NCBI GenBank assembly: GCA_019802505.1 | Contig: JAFMOC010000088.1 | Span: 1,610,001-1,674,000 of the forward strand | Direction: 5' to 3' | Length of the DNA stretch: 64,000 nucleotides | Source of the DNA: Corydoras sp. C115 | Lineage: Eukaryota > Chordata > Actinopteri > Siluriformes > Callichthyidae | Part shown: piece after piece, positions 15,645 through 26,463 of the stretch | Numbering within the stretch: position 1 is the stretch's first letter | How the letters are laid out: each line of letters opens with the position of its first letter | Made by a program: the position numbers and the translations under genes | The notes under the pieces: generated by a model | The model's input: only the letters and a program-made list of their open reading frames with translations | Database searches by the model: none | What the model was told of the DNA's origin: nothing

Positions 15645-17746
15645 ATTGCTGTGCATAGATAAAAAAAGGGCAAAAGATCATGCACTTGAATATGTCACTG
15701 AACATGAATATTTGGATAATTCCCCTTTTTTTTAGATTTAGTTATAGTTATATAGTCCCTGTTTATACTCTGCATAGTTGTATTTATGTTTGTTTGTCTG
15801 GTTTAATGCATGTATCCATGCTGTTTTTCACCCCATTCCTGGAGGTTCAGTAAATTAGTTTGATCCAGCCTAATTATACACTAATCTCAACTTTTTCTCT
15901 GGTATCTTTTCTTTCTGAACTGGAAAACTTTGTTCTTCTCTTCTCTTTGGAGATGTTGTATGTGTGACTAGCTTAGTTGTAGTTGCTGCTGAATAGTTTG
16001 TCTAATCCAGCTTTTCCAATTGTCTGTAACCATTCTCCCCAGCCTTACAAAAACTCTTATTGTATTTTTATTGATCTTCATATTGTGCCACCAGAAATTT
16101 ACTACTGGAATCTGAAAGTATTGTAACTGTTCATGATATAGTTTCAATATTATTTTTCATCCTCCACCCTGTTTCTAATCAAGCATTTCTCATCTACGTT
16201 GTTCATGTGATAGGTCTCTAAAGTTCAAAGCACTATGCTGATCAGCTATAAAGCATTCATTGCCTTTTCCTGTGCCATTTTTCACCACACCTGCCAGGGA
16301 TATTTTTGGCCACTTAACCAGTGATTGGAATAATTCAGCTCTAAACACTATCAAGCAGCCCTTAAACCAAAGTGCTGGAACCAGGATCCACGAGTAACAA
16401 TGTCCATTGGACTTGTTCAGATGATTAAAGCCTAAATCACTTAGACTGATGATCTGTGTAACAGCTGTTGCTTTCCACCTTCAATCATGCCTCTATGAAA
16501 GTTGACTAAGCATGTTTAAACCCTTCAGGACCAACATTACCATGTACGGTATCTACTAGACTTATAGCTTATATTGTGACATGGTGATTAGAGTCCTCAT
16601 AATGGGTGATTCTTTGCAAAAGCAATATGGAGGTATTGCATCAGTACAAGGACAAATCAATTGTGTTTATGGACCCAACGTGTCAACTTACTGAAACTTA
16701 TTTTTTAATCTATCGCTTTTTACAATAGTGAATTTTCTTAAAATTTGGCTTTACAATGTTTTAAGCCTGAACCCTTAAACCGCAAGCCAAAGAAACTGTG
16801 GTAAGGAACTTCCTGGTATGGCCTAGCTTTATCCCTGGTGACCTTGTATGGCTTCCACTTGGGAAATGCACTGTCATGCAAATAAATGCTTTTACTGGCT
16901 TGCCTTCTTCCTGTTATACATCCTTGTGGCATGTGTTTCTCAGGTAAACGATGTACAATAACCTGGCCATATATGTGATGCAAAATAATGTTGTTCATAG
17001 ACTAAGCTTTTTCTTTGGTCAAGTTCTGATGCTCACATGCCAACTGATGCCTTTGCCAGATGACAGGGGTTAGCATGGTCACCCTGAATAGTCTATACAG
17101 CTTATCAGCTTATTGCAGGTCAAACACATTCACACTTCACATCAGGAGCAGTTAGGATTGCCAATTCACCCACTAGCATGTTTTTGTTCAGACAAATTGA
17201 GCTCTTGGGGAAAGTCTTTAAAGAAAGGACCTTGTTCACAGTTTGGAAACTTAACCCAGAAGCTCCTTGAGACAAGAGCTCCAACCACTATTCCACAACA
17301 TGAAACATTTTTCATATAGAAGGTACCACAGCCAAAAGATATGCACCACATAAGAGCTGATTGGACTTATATCAGGCACCAGAGTATTCAAAGTGACCAT
17401 GGCTGTAGGATTTTTTTATGTTTCTGTTTGAACTCCTAAATAGAAGAAAGGTTGGTAGGTTAAAAGCTTGTAAATGCCAATATCTGTCTGTTTTGGCAAC
17501 AGTTATGTCTTGTAGATTATGTGTGAGTAAAAATGATTGACTAAAACATAGTTTTTTATTTAAAAATAAACCAATGTGTTATTTGGAATCTTAGTTGTTT
17601 TTCAAATGATGAGTTGGCTTAAGTTACTGAGTGCATCTGGTAGTCGTTAAGGAGAATTCATACTTTGTCTTCGAACTTGTTCAAAGTTTAGAGGAGTTCA
17701 TGTTTAGAGGAGTTAATGTTGTTTAACAGTAAAACTTAACTATTTG
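15645..17746. other. Intergenic, degenerate repeats, no gene seen
   Basis: 16735-16835 resembles the minus-strand family at 10104, and about 17100-17320 looks like a very diverged minus-strand SINE. The rest is unassigned AT-rich sequence. A short block near 16500-16540 resembles one near 13910-13950 ('aagcatgtttaaaccc'). Confidence 0.4.
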
Positions 17747-17748
17747 GA

Positions 17749-17807
<59 letters not shown>
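17747..17807. repeat. (AAT)n microsatellite
   Basis: About 18 uninterrupted AAT units. Confidence 0.95.
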
Positions 17808-17857
17808 GCTTAAGCTGCATAATGAACATAAATCCATATTAAAATATTGCTACAATC

Positions 17858-17969
17858 ATGTACTGTTTTATTTTGTGGTCACTGGTTCAGGACTCTCTGT
17901 CGATCAACATTTTGGTAGGTGCAGTTTGGAGTTTTCCACCACGTTGTGGTATTGGGACTTATTTTCAAG
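17858..17969 (+). CDS. Candidate first coding exon of cpz (weak)
   Basis: ATG at 17858 opens 37 codons and ends in a good donor (CAAG|gtaaga) at 17969 in phase 1, the phase needed by the CRD exon at 19233. The peptide has two hydrophobic patches (CFILWSLV and INILVGAVW) but is not a textbook signal peptide. The alternative is that the open frame running from 19106 straight into the CRD supplies the N-terminus. Neither is proven. Confidence 0.25.
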
Positions 17970-18509
17970 GTAAGACACAAATCAATGCAACCTTAAAACA
18001 AACTTCAAAATAACAGGAACACACACACACACACACACACACAGATACAATTTATTGTTTATAGCGTATATATTTTGTATATTCTGAAAAACTATTTGTG
18101 CTATATATCTAAAATTGCTATAGCCTATATTGCAAAAATGACATTTCTATATTGCCATTAAATAAAAAAATAAATGAAATCCGACTCTTTGTTTTTAAGG
18201 GCATCATAGGAAATACAACCAACTCTTAAAAGTGCGCCATATGTTTCATATAAAATTTTGAAAAGTCATTTCTATGCACATTTTACGCCATCTAGTGTCA
18301 CAATTCACATGGTTTAAATGCACATTGTTTTTGTTTTTTTTTTCATTTAAAAAAAATTTACAGGGCAATGCAGAACCCACCAGCAAGTAAAATGTAAGTG
18401 CTAATTACTTGTTTTTTCCCATTATTTATACTTTTTAATTAAAATCAGGCACGAACGATCTCACAAATTTACAATAGAATAATGCATAAATTATAATAAT
18501 ATATTAATT

Positions 18510-18855
18510 CTTTCATTCATTATCTCCTGCTTAATCCTCTATTAGGGTCGCGGTGGGGTTCCCCATGCCCATCCAGGGGAGATCGTCTCGGGCGCTGGGC
18601 AGATAGACCCAGGACAGGGTGCCAATCCATCGCTGGTCACACACTCACTCACACAGACACACTCTACATGGGGCAATTTTTGAGAATTCAATTGACTTGA
18701 TCCATGTTTTTGGACTGTGGGAGGAAACCGGAGAACCCGGAGGAAACCCACGCAGACACGGGGAGAACATGGAAACTCCACACAGATGGGGATTCGAACC
18801 GGGAATCCCTAGTGCTAAGAGACGAACGTGCTAACCACTAAGCCACCGTGCCGCA
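18510..18855 (-). repeat. SINE copy, (GAAT)n tail
   Basis: Nearly full-length minus-strand copy immediately upstream of a (TA)n block. Confidence 0.9.
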
Positions 18856-18941
18856 CCATATTATATTATGTTATGTTATGTTATGTTATATTATATTATA
18901 TTATATTATATACTCACTGCTAGGATTTCCCAGTTGGAATC

Positions 18942-18943
<2 letters not shown>

Positions 18944-19035
<92 letters not shown>
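18944..19035. repeat. (TA)n microsatellite
   Basis: About 45 uninterrupted TA units, about 200 bp before the cpz CRD exon. Confidence 0.97.
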
Positions 19036-19037
<2 letters not shown>

Positions 19038-19232
19038 GTTCCCCATGCTCTGGATGGGACACTAACCCCTAGTGGAGGATTAAGTGGAAGATAATCAATA
19101 AATTAATGAAACGCTGCAAAACAACAGATGCTCATTATGCTGTCCGTAATTTAATACTATCTGAAATCCATCTGTACCATATTTGTTTTGAAATAGTAAC
19201 CTTATACAGTAACTGCTGTGGATTTTTACTAG

Positions 19233-19607
19233 CTGAATGTACAGATGTCATGTTGGCCTCCTGTGATGATCTGCCCTACTTCAAGACAACATACCCCAAC
19301 ATACTTCAGCACAAAAGTCGTGCAGAGGTAGAGATCAGTGCGGAGTACCTGCTTTTAAATGTGATGGATTCTCTCTTAAATGGGAAGTGCACTCCAGATG
19401 TTCGTATTTTAGGCTGCTCCATTATAGCACCACGTTGTGAAGACCACAATATGATGAAGCCATGTCGCAGTTCCTGTGAGTCTGTGCACAAAGCCTGTGC
19501 CCATATGTTTGAGCGCATCCAAATGGCATGGCCTTACTTTTTAGATTGTGACCGCTTTTTTGTCAGTGAAGAAGAAGGCTGCTATGACCCATTAGAAGAT
19601 TTAAAAG
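19233..19607 (+). CDS. cpz: cpz frizzled CRD exon
   Basis: The exon starts after a 'tttttactag' acceptor, in phase 1, and encodes the CRD from the first Cys (ECTD) to the tenth (EGCYDPLE). Conserved CPZ-type stretches include TTYPN(I)LQH, AEYLLLNV, 'ILGCSIIAPRCE' and 'MAWPYFLDC'. All ten cysteines of the fold are present. The open frame continues upstream to an ATG at 19106 that crosses the acceptor, so an unspliced start there is possible. Confidence 0.9.
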
Positions 19608-22600
19608 GTAAATATTTGTATATTACAATGTAATGCAAAAGTTTATACACCACTTACATTACCACTAATATTCAATTTGAATAAAACCTAGCTTTTACAA
19701 AGAACAAAGTTTTCTCCATTATAAACACAGTATACTGTGCATTTAAGATTGAAGTATACTGTGAATTCAAGATATCAAGGATAAAATGCACTCAGCAAAC
19801 CAGATAAACATTGCTTATGAATATTGCAGCAAAATCCACTGTTTATATACAGTGCCAGTGAAAAGTTAGTACACACCTCCTTTTTGCTCCAATTTTGTCT
19901 ATTATACAGTATTAGTTTCACATAGTGTAAAAAATGGACGTTGTATTTCTACAATTATGGACTGTAGCCACTACGATGCATACCTCCTTACTCTTTACTC
20001 TAATGGTCAGTGCCCCCAATAATCACCTGTCTAGATCAGATGGTAAGGCATAAAAGTTGTAATTTTAGGTTTGTTGTATGGCTTCAATAGTGCCACCAAT
20101 CGCCACCACAGAGCAGGTATTATTTGATTGGTGCATTACTCTTATTCCAGCAGGGTTACTGAGGTGTTTAAATGAAACTACAGCAACACTGCTGCACTTA
20201 CTCACATCTAAACATCTCACTACTATACATTTTCTGCACTGTCCTCACATACTTTGCTGTCACTCCTGATTTATTCCTACATTACCACAGCCTTTTTTGG
20301 CACACTAATAAAATTTTCTATTAATTTATAAAGACACAGTGCAACTAGGTTGTGGTGGGATAGAGGAGACAAGAGGAGACAAGATACAAAATCTGAAATT
20401 TTACAACCTAAAATACTGAAATTGTTTTTCAAATAAATATGCATTTGCTAGTTTATAATAAATAAACTGTATTATTTGTTTTATAAACTTTAAAAAATCT
20501 TATGCAGCTCAGATTTATGAAGCTCATTTCATTGTTTTTTCCAAATTACCAAAATTCATAATCATATGTAATCTTTTATGTTAAAGGTGAACAAGACATT
20601 TCAGTGGAAAATATTTCCACAGAAAAACCTCCAACAATAATTCAATTTGCTCATCACTCCAATTCACAAATGTATAAAATCCTTAAGAGGACTGCTGAAG
20701 AATGCCCCCACATTTCTAGAACATACAGCATTGGACAGAGTGTTGAGAGCAAAGACCTTCTGGTGATTGAGTTTTCAAGAAACCCTGGAGAACATGAACT
20801 ATGTAGGTACATTTAAAGTAGGGGTGTGAAGCAACAATTAAGTGTAAAGACAAGAATTGATTTGTATTTTTGTCTCTGCTGTGTGTTTAGTGCAACCTGA
20901 GGTGAAATATATTGGAAACATGCATGGAGATGAATCCATGGGACGGGAGCTGCTGATTTACCTTGCTCAGTACCTATGTTCAGAGTATCTGCTAGGAAAT
21001 CTGCGGATCCAGAAGCTCATCAACTCCACACGTATCCACATTTTACCCTCAATGAACCCAGATGGTTATGAATTAGCCTTTTCTGAAATGCATGGAAGTA
21101 ACAATGCTGAATATTACGAAGTGAGTCTCAACTAATTCTGGCATTAATTAGGAAGCAATGTATTTACATTTAATTAATGTCATTATTTGATGATATACTC
21201 CCCCATCCCTTCTTACATGTACAGACAGTCATGGACAAAATATTTTTAGTAATAAAATTCCTATTGCTATTTTCTGCTTTACTTTACAAATCTATATTGA
21301 GCAAGGGTATCGATGACTTATGTGATTTATTTAGAAGAAGCAAATTTAAGAAATTTTATTGATCAGTTTCCATGTTCTCCCCGTGTCCACCTGGGTTTTC
21401 TCTTCGGGTTGTCAGGTTTCCTCCCACAGTCCAAAAACATGGGTTCAAGGTAAATAAAATGCTCTAAATTGTCCTATATAGTGTGTGTCTGTGTGAGTGT
21501 CCCCAGAGATAGATTTACATCCTGTTCTGGGTGTATCTGCCCAGCCCCAGAAACGTTCTCACCTGCATGGGCATGGGGAACCCCCCCCCCACCCCCGTGA
21601 ACCTAGTATGGGAGGAAGATAATGAATCAGAATCAGAATATTTTATTAATCCTCAGAGGGAAATTGCAGTTTTTACAGATGCTCCATTTGTCATATATAC
21701 AGAAGTAGAATAAAAATTAACAATAATTGCAGTAAAATTCAAATAAAATTAACCAAGAAATATGATTTCATTCCTGCTTTTGCTGCTCATGCTGGTATTC
21801 AGGTTTTAGCCCTCACAGAGACGTGGATCCTCCCAGAGAATTCCGCGATACCAGCTGCTCTCTCAACTAATTTTCACTTCTTTCACTCTCCTCGGATCGG
21901 CAAAAGAGGAAGTGGAATGGGTTTGCTTATTGCTCACACTGCCTCATTTGAATTCCATGCACTGACCATCACAGAACCAGTTAAAAGTCATTTTCTTGTC
22001 ATATATCGTCCCCCAGGTCAACTGGATAACTTCATTGAGGAATTTGATATATTATTATCATCTCTCCCATTATTATCATCTCTCCTTGTCGTCCTTGGCG
22101 ATTTTAACATTCACTTATCGAAATTCACTTATCAAACGTACGCTACTGAGTTTCTTGCTCTTATCTCCGGTCTGGACCTCCATCTACTGCAGACTTCAGC
22201 TACCCACCGGGCTGGTAACCAGCTTGAACTCATCATGACATGCTCATGTTGCTCTTCTGACCTAAACATCTTTCCGCTTCATGAATCAGATCACTTTTTT
22301 ATTCAGTTCTCTGTTTCTCCTCCGCCACCTCCCGTGACCATCAGTAAAACCACTCAGGTACGTCGTAATCTTAGCTCTCTCTCTAATACACTTTCTGCTG
22401 GCTTGGTTACAGATCCCCTTCCTTGCATCAGTAACTTCTCAACACTTGACACTAACACTGCACATTCTGCTCCACTTTGACTTCATGTCTTGACCAGGTC
22501 TGTCCAATAGGACAGTTTTCCACCAGGAAAACTCATAGCTCTCCATCCAGTCACTGGCTCACAAAGGTGTGTCGAAAACAACACACTTCTCTTCGATTTG

Positions 22601-25600
22601 CTGAAAGAAAATGGTGTAAGTCTGGTCTGTCTTCAGATTTAGTATCATACCAGTCCTCACTCGCCATCTTCTCGAAGGATATAACTGCTGCTAAGTCCTT
22701 GTTCTTCCAGTCCAAGGTAACATGCATCTCAGATGCCCACACCTTATTTAGTACCTCTACAGTACTAACTCCTCCTTCTCCCCCTCCCAACACCTCTCAG
22801 TCAGCCAACCATTTAACCAACCAACCCTCTCCTCCTTCTCACCTGTCTCAGAATCTGACATCTGCAAAATTCTTCTTTTCAGCAACCTGACTACTTGCCC
22901 CCTTGATTCCATCCCATCTCACCTTATTCAATCCATCGCCTCCTCTATCACACCAGCACTTACACACAGCATCAACTCCTCCCTTATGTCTGGTACATTT
23001 CCCAATTCTTTCAAACAGGCCATAGACAAACCTCTGCTCAAAAAAGCCAATGCTCATCCCAAATTTGGTTGAGAGCTACAGATCTGTATCACTTTTACCT
23101 TTCCTGTCTAAAACAGTTGAAAGTCATGGCCAAAAGTTTTGAGAATGACACAAATATTATATTTTCACATGATCTGCTGCCCTCTGGTCTTTATGTGTGT
23201 TTGTCAGATGTTTTTTTTTATCACATACAGAAATATAATTGCAATAATATTATGAGTAACGCGGCACGGTGGCTTAGTGGTTAGCACGTTCGCTTCTCAG
23301 CGCTAGGGATTCCCGGTTCGAATCCCCATCTGGGTGGAGTTTCCATGTTCTCCCTGTGTCTGCGTGGGTTTCCTCCGGGTTCTCCGGTTTCCTCCCACAG
23401 TCCAAAAACATGGATGAAGTCAACTGAATTCGCAAAAATTGCCCCATATAGAGTGTGTCTGTGTGAGTGAGTGTGTGCCCAGCGATGGATTGGCGCCCTG
23501 TCCTGGGTCTATCTGCCCAGTGCCCGAAATGTTCTCCCCTGGATGGGCATGGGGAACCCCACCGTGACCCTAATAGAGGATGAAGCGGAAGATAGTGAAT
23601 GAATGAATTATGAGTAACAAAAGCTTTTATTGACAGTTAGAATGAGTTAATGCAGCAAGTCAATATTTGCAGTGTTGACCCTTCTTCTTCAGGACCTCTG
23701 CAATTCTCCCTGGTATGCTCTCAATCAACTTCTGGACCAAATGCTGACTGATAGCAGTCCATTCTTGCACAATCAATGCTTGCATTTTGTCAGAATGTGT
23801 AGGGTTTTTTTTGTCCACCCGTCTCTTGATGATTGACCACAAGTTCTCAATGGGATTAAGATCTGGGGAGTTTCCAAGCCATGGACCCAAAATCTCTATG
23901 TTTTGTTCCCTGAACCATGTAGTTATCACCTTTGCTTTAATGCAAAATGTTCCATCATGCTGGAAAAGGCATTGTTGATCACCAAACTGCTCTTGGATGG
24001 TTGGGAGAAGTTGCTCTCGGAGGACATTCTGGTACCATTCTTTATTCATGGCTGTGTTTTTAGGCAAGACTGTGAGAGAGCCGATTCCCTTGGCTGAGAA
24101 GCAACCCCACACATGAATGGTTTCAGGATGCTTTACAGTTGGGATGAGACAAGACTGGTGGTAGCGCTCACCTCGTCTTCTCCGAATAAGCTGTTTTCCA
24201 GATGTCCCAAACAATCGGAAAGGGGATTCATCAGAGAAAATGACTTTACCCCATTCCACAGCAGTCCACTCCCTGTACCTTTTGCAGAATATCAGTCTGT
24301 CCCTGATGTTTTTTCTGGAGAGAAGTGGCTTCTTTGCTGCCCTCCTTGAGACCAGGCCTTGCTCCAAGATTCTCCGCCTCACAGTGTGTGCAGATGCACT
24401 CACACATGCCTGCTGCCATTCCTGAACAAGCTCTGCACTGCTGGTAGCCCGATCCCACAGCTGAAACACTTTTAAGAGATGGTCATGGAGCTTGCTGGTC
24501 TTTCTTGGGCACCCTGGAGCCTTTTTGGCAACAATGGAACCTCTCTCCTTGAAGTTCTTGATGATGCGATAGATTTTTGACTGAGGTGCAATCTTTCTAG
24601 CTGCAATACTCTTCCCTGTTAGGCCATTTTTGTGCAGTGCAATGATGACTGCATGTGTTTCTTTAGGCATAACCATGGTTAACAGAACAGAAACAATGAT
24701 GCCAAGCACCAGCCTCTTTTTAAAGTGTCCAGTGGTGTCATTCTTACTTAATCATGACAGATTGATCTCCAGCCCTGTCCTCATCAACACCCACACCTGT
24801 GTTAATGGAGCAATCACTGAAACGATGTTAGCTGGTCCTTTTAAGGCAGGGCTGCAATGAAGTTGAAATGTGTTTTGCGGGACAAAGTTCATTTTCTAGG
24901 CAAATATTGACTTTGCAATTAATTGCTGTTAAGCTGATCACTCTTTATAACATTCTGGAGTATATGCAAATTGCCATTATAAAAACGGAAGCAGTAGACT
25001 TTGTAAAAATTAATATTTGGATCATTCTCAAAACTTTTGGCCATGACTGTACACAGGTCTCCATGTTTCTTAATCTGGTATTAGGTGTGGTCAATCCACA
25101 GAGACAGCATTGCTCTCGGTGATTGACTCTCTTAAATCTGCCAAAGCTAACTCTCAATCCTCTGTCCCCATTCTGCTAGAGATTTCGGCAGCTTTTGATA
25201 AAGTAAATCTTCAGATTCCACGTTCCACTCTATTTGAATTAGGCTTTTCTGATACAACACTTGAATGGTTCCGATCCTATCTGACAGGAAGGACCTTCAA
25301 AGTGTCATGGAACTCTCACCAAGTACTCACTGGTGTTCCTCAAGGTTCTGTACTTGGTCCTCTCCTCTTCTCACTATACAAGACATCACTGAACACATTC
25401 ATTCAGGTTTCTCTTACCACTGCTATGCTGATGACAATCAGCTTCATTTGTCTTTTGCCCCTGACGACACCACTATCACAAACTGGATATCTGCTTGTCT
25501 CACTGACATATCTGTTTGGATGAAGGCTTGGTGTATTTGCCCAGTGCCCGAAACAGCCCCCCCTCGTCGATCCTAGTCCTAGTCCTATGATTAAACTAAA

Positions 25601-26369
25601 GATAATAAAATAAGATATTTATCTGTAAATAAAGGCTGTTCATGTGCTTGAAAAAACACTCTCCACTATTTACTGTGTCCTGGCATGTTGCAAACTGGCA
25701 AAGGGAAAAACACTAAGAACAGACTTTTAAAACCTTGCATTTTAAAAAAAGGCCTTGCATTTTAAAACCTACTTTTTTTCCAGGGCCAAGTTTTTATTAT
25801 GGCTTTTTTTACTCCAAACACACAGTATTGTGAATACATTATCATGTTTTTTAATAACTTTTTCAACGAATTGTATTCCTCTATACCCAAATTTATTAAT
25901 TTTAGACAATCCTATACCTATGAATAATTTTCAGTCATTCATTATTTTCCACTTAATCCTCTATTAGGGTTGAGGGGGGATGGGGTTCCCCATGCCCATC
26001 CAGAGAAGACCGTTTTGGGTACGGGGCAGATACACTCAGGACAGGGTGCCAATTCATCACTGGGCACACACTTACTCAAACAGACACACACTATATGAGG
26101 CAATTTAGAGCATTCAGTTTACCTTGAATCCATGTTTTTGTGACCAATACTGCATGACTGTAAGGGGAAACTGGAGAACCCAGAGGAAACCCATGCAGAC
26201 ACGGAGTGTGCATGGGGCTCCACCCAGCTTAGTATTCAATCCTGAATGCTGCGCTAACCATTAAGACACTGTGCCAGCCCTACAAAATATTTAAAAAACA
26301 TATTCGCAGAAATGACCTGTGCTTTTACTACACATATTATACTGTTGTATATTTAAATATATTACTCAT

Positions 26370-26463
<94 letters not shown>

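Larger units (their letters stand above)
23121..25051 (-). mobile_element. Tc1-type DNA transposon, complete, with internal SINE
   Basis: The left end 'gtcatggccaaaagttttga' is matched in inverse by 'tcaaaacttttggccatgac' at the right end. It carries a full-length transposase on the minus strand and is inserted in a LINE that continues on both sides. A SINE is inserted near the left end. A second copy of the family is at 50190-52141. Confidence 0.88.
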
